Part shown: positions 21,217 through 31,237 of the stretch, one piece after another
Layout: the number at the start of each line of letters is the position of its first letter
Numbering within the stretch: the first letter of the stretch is position 1
Source: Oppiella nova
Lineage: Eukaryota; Arthropoda; Arachnida; Sarcoptiformes; Oppiidae
Assembly (NCBI GenBank): GCA_905397405.1
Contig: CAJPVJ010000233.1
Span: forward strand, 1 to 31,237
Direction: 5' to 3'
Length of the DNA stretch: 31,237 nucleotides
Program-made: the position numbers and the translations under genes
The notes under the pieces: model-generated
What the model saw: the letters and a program-made list of their open reading frames with translations, nothing else
What the model was told of the DNA's origin: nothing
Databases searched by the model: none

Positions 21217-22713
21217 TCTGAAACTTTCTTTCGTGAATTGTATAATAAATTTCAAATTGATTTGCCATTTATTTTGTACGCAAAAAGTGAGGGACGAAAG
21301 GCTTTCCTCCACAGATATTATAATAAGAAAAACAGTTAATGCATTCACACTGTTATGAATGGAATATGCATTTCCTTCATATAATGGATAAAAATTGGTT
21401 CAATAAAGAGATTTCTACTCATTTTGCCCCCACTTTTCCATACTATTCACTCATTCACTACTCGCCGCTTATATACAGTAAAAGTTTTTTAAAAGTCAAT
21501 TCTGTTTATAATATTCTGAACACCAAATCGAAAAATATTTTCTAAAAACTTTAAGCACTCGCTGACTATAAGTCGATAAATTTGATCGAAAATAGTGTAG
21601 AAAAGGAGTGGAAAAGAAAAATTTGATTTTTTCGTTACCAAATCGATGTCTGAGGAGAATGAAGAGATTTTCACAGAAATCTCATTGAAAATGGAGAGCA
21701 CAGACATACAGACGTACACCGAGAGGGAAGACTATGTTTTTTAAGTTTCAATTGAATTTTACTGAACAAAATCCACCAAAAAAGTCGTCAAAATAGCGAC
21801 GAAAAAATCAATTATTATGCAAATGAATCAAAGGGTTTATGAGTTCTTTAAAATGCATTAAACTTTTTCATATAATATAAATGCACTTCAAATAAGTGGT
21901 GAGGCGTTGAAGCCTAACAAATAGAAAACTGCTTCACGTAATACTGTATTATATTTGATCCTAAATATAAACTTCATAATTTAATGATATGATAGCTTTT
22001 CAATCAATTTTGATTACCTATTATTCTCTTATAAAATGTGAGTTTACGGCTAAAAATAAGCCCATAATTATAATGCAATTTAAAATTAGAATATTATGTA
22101 TAATACAAAAACTTATTATGAATTGAGTGTTTCTGAACAAAAAAAGTAAATCATTTTATAATCCCTTTATAAGAAAGAGGAAACAAATGATTGTTTTTAT
22201 TGTTTGTTCATCACATCTATTGATATATTAATATACAATACAATTCGTGATCCAATCGTATTAAAAATAGATTACAATAATAATTGCTATTCATATACAA
22301 GAAACAATAGAAACAATTGATATTTTTTATAATAGAAATACTCATTTACTTCAAAAATTAATATAAAAATAGAAACTGAAGGAAGAGATTGGCGTAAGAT
22401 ATGGCCATAAATGAGACTAATTTGAGATTAAATGCTAAGAATAAAATCAAAATATGTTTAAAATGAGTTTTTTTATTAGTAATAAAAACTAAAAATGAAT
22501 GACAAAATAGTTGGCAATAGAGTTGAGATTAGATACCCATTTAAGAGTGACATTAGAAATAAGTTATTTTCGAAAACTAGAACTTCAAGAACTTGACCCA
22601 AACGTAACGGTGCTCTCAATAGTACAGTGACTTCCGTTTATAGTAACTGGAAATGTAGGGAAAATTGTCTCCCCTTTTCATATTAGGGCCAAATTATATA
22701 TATATTCAACAGG

Positions 22714-22737
22714 AACTGGTTATATAACACACCAGTT
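22714..22737. repeat. Short inverted repeat
   Basis: AACTGGT and ACCAGTT arms of 7 bases around a 10-base AT-rich loop. No transposon-like body or gene accompanies it. Confidence 0.5.
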
Positions 22738-23825
22738 TTGCTTTCATAACGGGTTTTATCAAAACATGTATACGAGAATATCTTTTGGTAAATTAATTAA
22801 TTAATTTCTATACACGTATTTTAATTTTTATCATCAATTTTAATATTCAGTGAAAATTTTAGTTTGAATTTACATTAAAATTATTTTTATTTTGAATTCG
22901 TTTCTCAAAATAATTAATTTGACGAGAAATCGGATTTGTTTGCGAAAATAATTGCATACTTGAGCTCATCGTTGTGTTCACTTATAGGGGTTCACTATAT
23001 CTATCCCCGTATTATAAGTACTATTTATGATAGCATTTAGTGAGTCTCTAAACACACAATAATATTAATTATAAAACAAGTGATAGATAGAAGAGAAGCC
23101 AGAGATTTGTTTTTGGATATCATATTATGTATGAAAAGTGTTTATTAAAGTCAAAGCTTATATAATATTTACTGCAAACTCCAGACCAGAGTTTAATGAA
23201 CTTTAATCGCAGTATTAAATAAAATAAAATCTCATTAAAAGTTTGCAGTTATTTATAAAAAGTTATAAATATATAGAGAAATATGTGTATATTTCAATTT
23301 AAATATAATGGTTATAAAGAGATGTTTGTGTAAAATTTTATTTCATTGAATGAAAACATAGAAAAATGATAAATTTTTATGGATATTATAAATAATAGAA
23401 AGAAATTGGTAAAGGAATGGTAGCTAATGATGTCTACATGTTTGATGATTATTGAGTAATTCATTCAATTCAATGGATATAAATAGACACAATTGCAAGA
23501 CAAAGACATATGCATTGGTGTAGTGAACATAACAACAACTATGGCTACAAATAAGCAATAGATTTGCAGTACTTTTGTATGGATTCAAAATATATTGACT
23601 TTAAGACTGAATACAATGGATGAGACAAACAGTCAGTCAGACAGCGCTCTAATAACTACACGAATGCCATATTCTCTACTCTATTGTGTCGATTGAGAAC
23701 TCATGTCAGACAACAAGTCGTCGGAGTCTCTCTTGTAATCAATGCATCTCTACATACATTTCCACCAAAAATACAAAACTCCACTCAATTGCAAAGTCTA
23801 AATAAATGTGAATAACTCTTTTGCA

Positions 23826-23920
23826 TCTCTCTCTCTCTCTCCCTCCATCTCCCTCTCTCTCTCCCTCTCTCTCTCCCTCTCTCTCTCCCTCTCTCTCTCT
23901 CTCCCTCTCTCTCTCTCCCC
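23826..23920 (+). repeat. Interrupted (CT)n tract with 12-bp higher-order unit
   Basis: A 95-base pyrimidine tract, the longest here. Its body is built mostly of CCCTCTCTCTCT 12-mers, several in a row, with some lengthened by extra CT units. Reading frames through it give Ser-Leu or Gly-Glu-Arg-Glu repeats and are not genes. Confidence 0.95.
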
Positions 23921-24046
23921 GCACAGTTATCTTATGGCCTGTACTGGTAGTGTCAGATCGCTTGTTGTCGTTGTTGTCATTTATAGTGAAATGAGAGGTT
24001 CTGGCGGACAGATTGATAATAAAAGTATGAGCGCCTGTATGTGTGA

Positions 24047-24063
24047 CTCCCTCTCTCTCTCCC

Positions 24064-24098
<35 letters not shown>
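24047..24098 (+). repeat. Second interrupted (CT)n tract with the same 12-bp unit
   Basis: Two CCCTCTCTCTCT units followed by pure CT. It lies 126 bases after the tract at 23826-23920, with a moderately GC-rich spacer (TTGTCGTTGTTGTC and similar). The shared interruption pattern suggests common origin by duplication or parallel slippage. Confidence 0.95.
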
Positions 24099-24299
24099 AC
24101 TGGTTATCCGTTGGGATATATCTCTCTTTTGCATTGCATTTGCTTTTCGCAAACAAAATTACAAATGAGAATAGGATGGGATAAAAGGGAAAGAGATGTG
24201 CAAAAGTCAACTGAGAATTGCTGTACAACAGTGATGTACAGCCTATGCCACCAACTAAACTACTTTACAATATCTTTCATAATATATTATATCTGAATA

Positions 24300-25060
24300 T
24301 TCTTAATACAATTCTCAGCTCTTTTTGCTCCATTCAATCATTTATTAAATTAATATTTTTCTAACTCTTTTATTATATGATTATAATAGCCGTAATTACA
24401 GTATTAAAATTGTCTTAGTAAATGAATGAAATCTAAAATTTAATTAAGATTTATATAGCTTTATGAGTCAAATAATTGTTTTGAAATTTATATAATATAT
24501 ATAAAATTGCATCTGAAAAAAATAATTTTTATAAATAGTCACAAAAATGTTTTGCCAAAAGGGAAATAAATTGCCAAAAAAGTTGGCAACTCATAAAATA
24601 GAGGCTATTCTTTGTGCTGGACACTCAACGAATTGATTTACTATTAAATTATTTGATATATTGGTCGAAAAGAATAGACAAAAACTTTTTTAGGGTGAAC
24701 ACATTTTTCACAAAACATATTCAATTTAAAACTGTTATCGTTATAAACGATTTATTTTATTTCCCAGTTTTCGTCAGTCAAGAGAAATCTCCGGTTTTTT
24801 TGTCGCAAGGATTCAAAAAATCTCCAAAAATTGTTTATTTTTCGCCAACAAAATAGAAAATTTAATAATAAACTCAACTCTTATTCCCTTTTGTAATATC
24901 GATAAAAATAAATAAAAATTGTATAAAATCAATGACTTTATACAGTGTGTATAAAAACTATTGACAGACACGAAAAATAAAAGAAAATACAAACAGCACA
25001 CAAAAAAATAACAAAAAGCAAAACAAAACGAATAAATTTATCGTTTGAAATACATATATG
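24300..25060. other. AT-rich stretch without a supportable gene
   Basis: One 80-codon plus-strand frame (24614-24856) is Lys/Phe/Ile-rich and within chance expectation. TTTATACAGTGTGTATAAA at 24936-24954 is a 7-base inverted repeat, and 16 of its letters recur near 26410. Confidence 0.5.
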
Positions 25061-25277
25061 AAGATAAAGTAAATGCAATCAATCAATAAGAGTCTGTGTT
25101 TTCTCTCAATCCATCAAATATTTGTTGGATATATGTATGGATGTGTTGGCCCGCAATCTCTACTCAATCGCAATCGCATTCATATCTGGCATACACTGTG
25201 TGTATCGCTGGAGAACTCAATAGCCGTAACAAAAGTCAGTCACCACTGGCTGTGAAAATCATTTAATCCGTTTTCAG

Positions 25278-25334
25278 ATGCAGTCATCTCTTAATATTAG
25301 AGCCGATGTGACCAAACATTTGGTCTCTCAGTAA
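25278..25334 (+). other. Acceptor directly followed by an ATG frame (18 codons)
   Basis: AATCCGTTTTCAG ends at 25277 and the very next bases are ATG (25278-25280), giving MQSSLNIRADVTKHLVSQ and TAA at 25332-25334. A weak donor-like TCTCA|GTAATGG overlaps the stop, so the frame could be a first coding exon. Just upstream (25080-25225) a different frame reads '...LARNLYSIAIAFISG...'. Support is the acceptor only. Confidence 0.17.
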
Positions 25335-25379
25335 TGGTTACGAGAGAGATGACAGCCGTATGAATATATTTCCTCAAAA

Positions 25380-27700
25380 CCAATTTACTCTTATTATAAA
25401 ACAAATTAAATCATTATATGTTTGACGTCTTGAATGCATTTATTTTGTGGTTAAATTATATAACGCGTCCAAAAGCCAATGCAATTAATGTCAAAACAGA
25501 TTTGATAGTAGTTTTGTATGCAATCAAAAAAAAGGCAGAAATAGAGGAATGAAGAAAATGCCAGAAAATGGTATGTATTTAATAGATTTGAAAAGGAGTC
25601 ACACAAATGTCACTTACATTTAGTGGTATAACAGTTGTGAGGGAATATGTCTGAGACCAATATTCGCACGAATTTTATTCCTAAGCTGTAGAGTACAGGT
25701 GCTCCTCATATACTGTATGAACATTAGCAATAATATAATTACAGTCAATATAATCACTAGTTTTTGTATTTTTATTATTTATTCAATATAATTATATGCA
25801 TTTATAAAAAATATAACGTTTTCATGGAAAACACAAATGCAAAATCTTTTTGTAAACATATATTACAGTATAAATTCGATAAACAAATTATTGTATTAAT
25901 ATTTAAATTAGCTCGACTCTATTTCTATTAAATTAATAATTAATGAAAACTACACTTGAATTATATAAAACAAATTATCATTATGATTCATTAATATACA
26001 AGTATACAATAAAAAATAAACAAATAATAATTATAATTAAGCACTCGTTAGCTGAATACAAATTGCTTTGAAACATATTATATTTTGATATAAAACTACA
26101 CGAAATAAATGACATATTATTGAGAAATAGATTTCATTTGACAAGAAGTTTTCCGAAAAGAAACTTCATTTTTAATTATATATATGTTTAGTATAACCCT
26201 TCGAATCAGTCGAGTAATTAAGGCCAACATTTTTTCACTCACAAAATAACACCAAAATAAGACCTTTCATTTCCTGTTTATAATTGCAGTCAAGAAAATG
26301 CAAACTAAAACACCGTAAAAATTATCAGTTTTTCAGACTTTTTCGAGAAACAAATGATATATTTATGGGCAAAACATTTGAAATATAAACTGGTTTTTCG
26401 ATATAAAGGAGTTTATACAGTGTGTATTATTCAATATTAAAAGGTATGGCATGACATTTGATTTTAAATGCATTGTTTTATAGTGTATAAATAAATAGAT
26501 ATCAAAAATCAATTAATAAATTGAATTATTTTGCTGTAAATTCGTGTTTTCAAGCGATATGTGTCAACATTCAAAATATAAGTATATTTTATTAACACAA
26601 TAGATGACTTTATATGGATTTCTGGCAATATTTCAAGTTTGATATTTGGTAATTCAAGTTTACACTCTACTTAATACATTATCCCCTCATTTAATGCTAA
26701 TTGTAAAATGTCCATTAGTTTAATTCTGTTATAAATCATAAATGTTTTATTGGTCTAAAATAAGATATTAATGAAATCCACATAAAGAGAAAACATGAAA
26801 AACTATTGTATTATACGTTTTGGTTTCATGTATACAATGGTTATGACCTCTTCATTGAATGAGTGATAAAAAGTTAAACAATTTTCTCCCATTCTTTTGG
26901 CCATAATTTATAGTTTAGGAAAATAGCAGTAAATCACCGAAAAATAGTGTCGAAAGACACACAACACATAATACGTGAAAAGAGATGAGTTGTGAACAAA
27001 ACCCGACCGGAAATGAGACACTAAAGCATATTCTGTGCACAAAATGCATGTAAAAGCCATCAAAGGATAGCATAACTACTATTCTGTTTCAGCCAAAAAG
27101 CGCTGGTATTCTGACGGAAATGAATGCACGAAACGATCTGAATATCACTTTTTTGACAAAATAAAAGCAAAATATAATATGAAAATTGATGAGAATTACG
27201 GGCAAAACCTATCAACAAATACATTCATATTTCGCCTGAAATCATATCCTGTTATTCATAAGAAAATCTTATTAAAATTTGTGGGTAAATATAAATGCAC
27301 ACCAATTTGATCAGTTTATGGCAAATATATTATCATACACAATTTGTTTAATCAATAAATTCTTTGAATATAATAAATGTTTTACGTGCAAAATAAATTC
27401 AATAAATTTTAGCCACAAATTAATGAATTAAAGTGTAAAACCACTTTAAATATACTTAAATTATTCACTATATTCAGTATATTTGAGCTAAGTTTGCACA
27501 ATTTTTGTTTTATTTCATAGCTTATTACTGTAGTTTCAAAGTTAAGCTAATTTTGTAAATTGGTTAAATATTTAAAGAAATAATTAAATTACTTATAAAA
27601 GTGTTACAAAATGAATGCAACGCTTTAAATGCATATCAAACGCGATCTAAAGTTAACATAAGACCCAAAACAGAGCATTAGTTTTGGAAAAATAGTGTTG
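25380..27700. other. AT-rich stretch without a supportable gene
   Basis: No frame of 60 codons, no microsatellite and no tandem repeat. A minus-strand donor-like AAAT|GTAAGTGAC (GT at 25617-25616) stands alone. No RNA gene was recognised. Confidence 0.55.
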
Positions 27701-27838
27701 AAATGTTTCACACAATTACTGATTGTGGGACTGACTTACGAAATGATTGACAGATAGACTAAATATGACAATAGCTATGGCTATGAAGTGATGGGTTGAC
27801 TCACTATCTAAACATATATTCATTGTGTGACACAAATC

Positions 27839-28093
27839 ATATGAAAGCATTGACTCTCCTCTCGACTCAACACAACAATCAAATGATTGAGAGATAGAGA
27901 CGTGTGTTGTGTGTATTGGATGAGAGCCTCTGTGCGTTCGGCTCAGCCTTAATGTACGGACGCGTAATATGAAAGCATTGACTCTCCTCTCGACTCAACA
28001 CAACAATCAAATGATTGAGAGATAGAGACGTGTGTTGTGTGTATTGGATGAGAGCCTCTGTGCGTTCGGCTCAGCCTTAATGTACGGACGCGT
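27839..28093 (+). repeat. Exact tandem duplication, two 127-bp copies one base apart
   Basis: 27839-27965 and 27967-28093 are identical over all 127 bases; 27966 (A) lies between them. Each copy begins ATATGAAAGCATTGACTC and ends TGTACGGACGCGT. The block is GC- and CpG-richer than its flanks. A frame is open on the minus strand across copy 1, but because 128 is not a multiple of three the duplication shifts it. The absence of any mismatch means either a very recent duplication or an assembly overlap left untrimmed. Confidence 0.97.
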
Positions 28094-28260
28094 GAAGTGA
28101 AGCAACTTTTACAGGAAATTGTTTACCCATTCGATAGTGGAGTGTAGTGTCAGTCCAATAGTGTTATGCAAAGCCTGTGTTCTGTTTGCAAATGTGAGGA
28201 CAGATGCGAACGAACTGTAACTCAAATTAGAGACGACTCTCGCAACTGATTACGAGATAA
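28094..28260 (+). other. GC-richer segment with short overlapping frames
   Basis: Following the duplication, CAACTTTTACAG (AG at 28112-28113) is a fair acceptor. One frame (28101-28220, 39 codons) reads '...THSIVECSVSPIVLCKAC...'. An overlapping one from ATG 28166-28168 reads MQSLCSVCKCEDRCERT and ends at TGA 28247-28249. A donor-like AAT|GTGAGG lies at 28194. The cysteine-rich look is only suggestive, and neither frame is long enough to stand alone. Confidence 0.15.
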
Positions 28261-28901
28261 ATATCTGCTTTTACTTCAAATTTACACAATATATCGACTC
28301 AAACACCAAAAACCTCTTTTTTGCATTTGCTTTCACAGATAAGACAAACAAAGTTGAGGGCAAACGTGAGAAGTGATCGCACTTTCCCAACAGCTTTGGA
28401 TTGTTTAATAAAAGATCATAAAAATCAGATGAGAGATAACTAGCTGACAAAATTCATTACATTTACATTTAAATGAAATTATTAACAACTTTTGTGCGCG
28501 AATAGTATACGTGAAAAGAAAAACTACATTCATTTTTCATATTCAAAGAATTTTTTCTATTTGATGCCTATTTTCTAACCGAAAAAATAGTTATGAAAAT
28601 TAGATTTTGTGAATAAATTTTCGTTTTCGGAAAACAAATACAGGCGTTGAGTAAATAGAGTCGCGAGCTTTGCTTCTGTAGGCGTTTTATGTAAATAAAA
28701 CTCGCGTTCAATACTAAAGAGTGGTATGAAATTAGATTTATTGGTGTGTTTGACGAACCCCTCATTTATTCGCTCGCAGATGGACTCTTAAACAGTCTAT
28801 TCCCTCATCCCATATAAACATGAGATGCCATTCAAATGCATTATCACTTATACACTAATAACCAATACGTATATACGAGTCACATTACCTCTCCGTTTCA
28901 G

Positions 28902-29062
28902 CTCTGATGCTAAACGCAAGTGAAAGCCTTTTCCCATATAATGTTCAGGAGACATACAAATTGGAAAAATATAGTCAACTGTATTCACTATTGAGTATAT
29001 CATATTTGAGTGCATATTCAATACTTGTTTGTATATCCACTGTATATCGGGAGTACATCTAA
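28902..29062 (+). other. Possible terminal exon after a good acceptor
   Basis: ACCTCTCCGTTTCAG (AG at 28900-28901) leads into a frame in phase 2 with ATG at 28907-28909. It codes for 51 residues (MLNASESLFPYNVQETYK, then a Tyr/Ser/Leu-rich part) and stops at TAA 29060-29062. The frame is also open upstream of the acceptor to 28862. The minus strand is open here as well (97 codons, 28848-29141), so coding strand and even coding status are unclear. No family is recognised. Confidence 0.2.
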
Positions 29063-29241
29063 TTTGCACCAAAATGAATATACCGTATATGTATAGTGAG
29101 CATGAATAAGTTATAGACGGTATGAGTAAACATATACACAATCAGTGTATTCAATGTGTGAATGGAGTGGTGAACACAGGCTTTATATAAGGGATCCAAT
29201 AGACGACTCAAAACAGTTAAATGAGAGATGAGATGAGTTTT

Positions 29242-29263
29242 AGTGCGAGTTTTTTCTCGCACT
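29242..29263. repeat. Perfect 8-bp stem with T6 loop
   Basis: AGTGCGAG-TTTTTT-CTCGCACT. The stem is GC-rich for this DNA. It is too short for a microRNA precursor and unlike the histone 3' stem-loop, and no transcript is evident. Confidence 0.55.
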
Positions 29264-29289
29264 CTAACCCTAAGTGCTCTGCGAGTATT

Positions 29290-31100
29290 GTATTGTGTAT
29301 TATGTAATACAAAGCATTGTATACTTTATCTGGCCTTCAAAATAATGAGTCTTTTTACTACTGAATAGTGAGTCCCAAAGGGGTGTAATTTGATGTATAT
29401 ATTCAATACCTTTCATAGTGTGTACTTCACTATAACTGTAGAACTCAATTATCTCTATATATGAATAAATATATGAAAAAATCAGTAATGCATCAGAAAT
29501 TTAATACATTTGAGACAATGATTATATGTTATCAAAATTGCAACGAAAATTGGTTTATTTTCTATCTCGTCTATACATTTTTTATGCTTATAATGAATTG
29601 CATTAGAATTTTATTATTTTTCATCTCTCCGTTAAATATCGAGTTTCAACTCATATTAAGGAACTCATAGTTTTTACTACCATTTCTTATATAGATATTA
29701 TTATAATAGCGTGTTGATCGCAAAATTTAATAAATAAATAAATAGAGAATTCATTTTTCCGTGGGATAATAAAAATTGTATTCTCATGTCATCATAATAT
29801 TATCGCTAATAATCATTAGGCGAGCAATCATTTTATTAATTTCATTAAAAATAATTTATAATAAATACATTTTTTGTGTGACTTTGTACATAAAAAATTA
29901 TTTTCTATCAATAAATCAAGAAAATAGGTATTAATTATAGTGGTACTTAATGAGTCAATGTTGAAAATAGTCATTAATTTATAATTAATTAATAATATAA
30001 GTTATACCATATTATATAACTTATAATAAAATTTTTCTAATGAGTTTTAATAATTGGATATTTGAGATCAACATAACAAATACTGCATAAAAATATTGCG
30101 GAAACTTAATATCGAGCCAAATATACAATACGTTTAGTTATTCAATAGTTTTTATAGTGTTTTATACGCTTTTGTGAAGTGACTCGTTGTCGAGAGTAAG
30201 GAATAAAATCACAATATTTTATTCAGTGAATAATTTTTGACACTTTCGAGTAGTAGTCAAAAGAAAAAAACTGTTTGAAAGAGATGTGCAAAATATGGTT
30301 TAGAAATACTAAAAGAGAGCCCAATATATCGCATCAAATCAGTGGTATTTTGGGGTCAAATCGTGTATAATATAAGTCGCATAATAATGGTATCGTTTTG
30401 TCATTTTATTTGAATGATAATACATTGAAAATGACGTGAAGTGTATTTTTGTAAGTTATTTTATGACTAAATAATATTTAATTTATATAGATATTGATAC
30501 AATAAAATTGACTGAAACTAGCAATTATTGAATATTAATTTATTTTTCTGGCGAAGTATTTAAAATTTGCAAATCATACGGATCTTTATTCCGATGAGAC
30601 TTTAAATGAAAAATTATTTAAATTTTTATATTAAATATTGATTTTTAATACATTATGCAAAATCACGACTTAAATTACATATTAATATTTGAATATTTAT
30701 CTTTATATCAAATAAAGTTATAACAGAATTGATTTTTTTTCTATTCTTTTAGCAAAATAATGGGAGTTTTTCACATTTTCCCTTTTATTATGCATTTTGA
30801 TTATCTTAATAGCAATGGTGTCAACATTTAATACTTTTTTCAATACACATATAATAAATAATAATTAATGGATGTATAAAGTGCTATAATATAATAGTAG
30901 CCAAAAAAAGTGTTGAACAAAAGCAGAAAAAATTGAATGTTTTAAAAACTTTTATAATCATTAATTTTAATGTCTAAATATTATAATAGTATTCTGTGTA
31001 TTATATATTCAAATGAGAAACATTATTTAGGAAATGAGTTTATATAGTAAGAGATCAGTATTGAAACGGATTTATAACTATACTTCAATTTGTTAAACAT
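29290..31100. other. AT-rich stretch without a supportable gene
   Basis: One 69-codon frame (29461-29670) is Ile/Phe/Asn-rich and within chance expectation. Isolated donor-like strings occur near 30190 (GAGA|GTAAGG) and 30451 (TTT|GTAAGT) without partners. Confidence 0.55.
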
Positions 31101-31103
31101 TTA

Positions 31104-31124
31104 TGTGTGTGTGTGTGTGTGTGT
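31104..31124 (+). repeat. (TG)n microsatellite
   Basis: TG run of about 10 units. It is the only dinucleotide tract of this length in the window that is neither GA/CT nor AT. Confidence 0.95.
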
Positions 31125-31237
31125 TTAAATTATTTCCATGATATGAATGTGATAAATGAAAGTCAGCCACAAAATAAGAAAAGTTTTGTGAATACAGAAA
31201 CTGATATATTATATCTGAATAAAGTTTTCCATCCTTT

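Larger units (their letters stand above)
18862..23800. other. Long AT-rich stretch without a supportable gene
   Basis: Contents are CT tracts at 19177-19211 and 21177-21215, a small CACTACTGT repeat at 20350-20381, an inverted repeat at 22714-22737, and CATCTCATTCT-like repeats near 20514-20570. A minus-strand acceptor-like CCAGTATTTTCAG at about 20204-20216 is followed by 16 open codons only. Frames at 21106-21719 are short, AT-driven or microsatellite-derived. Confidence 0.5.

Noticed and set aside
23739-24296. Long open frames (137 and 162 codons) on both strands around 23.7-24.3 kb
   Set aside because: They owe their length to the CT/GA tracts, which encode stop-free Ser-Leu, Arg-Glu or Gly-Glu repeats. 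The unique parts are short and not protein-like.
24614-24856. 80-codon plus-strand frame
   Set aside because: Lys/Phe/Ile/Ser composition matches random translation of AT-rich DNA, with no splice or start context and a length within chance expectation.
29461-29670. 69-codon plus-strand frame with hydrophobic residues
   Set aside because: AT-driven Ile/Phe/Asn content, no acceptor, no motif; expected by chance.
1-31237. tRNA, rRNA, CRISPR, bacterial operons, LINE or retroelement coding regions, DNA transposase
   Set aside because: I looked for tRNA T-arm strings, repeated spaced direct repeats, reverse transcriptase or transposase motifs in the available frames and terminal repeats, and found none that hold up. 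A covariance or profile search could still find short or decayed copies.

Overview
The window is AT-rich (by eye roughly 30% G+C), gene-poor eukaryotic DNA. It has no bacterial-style operons or ribosome-binding sites. Homopurine/homopyrimidine (GA)n/(CT)n microsatellites occur about every 1.7 kb, and intron-like splice signals are scattered on both strands. An arthropod-like metazoan, possibly a mite or other chelicerate, would fit, but no diagnostic gene is present, so this placement is only an inference. No protein-coding gene can be identified with confidence. At this base composition about 8% of random triplets are stops, so a few dozen open frames of 60 or more codons are expected by chance on the two strands. 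Almost all the open frames seen here fit that expectation, and many are simply reading through GA/CT tracts (RERERE or SLSLSL peptides).

Layout. 1-2040: AT-rich with two GA tracts. 2040-2735: an island near 50% G+C holding the longest non-microsatellite frame (minus strand, 141 codons from ATG) and an antisense plus-strand frame ending at a splice-donor-like site. 2740-7050: AT-rich with several GA/CT tracts and a 10-bp minisatellite. 7050-7801: a second, moderately GC-rich island with candidate exons. 9279-10582: a candidate mini-exon, then an identical 100-bp unit present twice in direct and once in inverted orientation, with a compact island (10080-10330) carrying a CACGTG palindrome inside the fold-back. 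13225-13900: weak exon candidates. 15727-15924: an open frame after a good acceptor. 18627-18861 (minus): the best-delimited exon-like object, with a strong 3' splice site at one end and a consensus GTAAGT donor at the other. 18862-23800: AT-rich with little else. 23826-24098: paired CT tracts with a 12-bp higher-order unit. 25278 and 28902: short frames after good acceptors. 27839-28093: an exact tandem duplication in a CpG-bearing island. 28250-31237: mostly AT-rich, with one TG tract.

The most checkable oddity is that both tandem duplications (9379-9633 and 27839-28093) consist of two 127-bp blocks separated by exactly one base, and that base is an A both times. This points to an assembly artefact from a 127-base k-mer overlap, not biology. 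If the exon-like objects are real, the simplest reading is intron and intergenic DNA around the 5' end of one or more long-intron genes. No operon-like, defence, CRISPR or intact mobile system was found.
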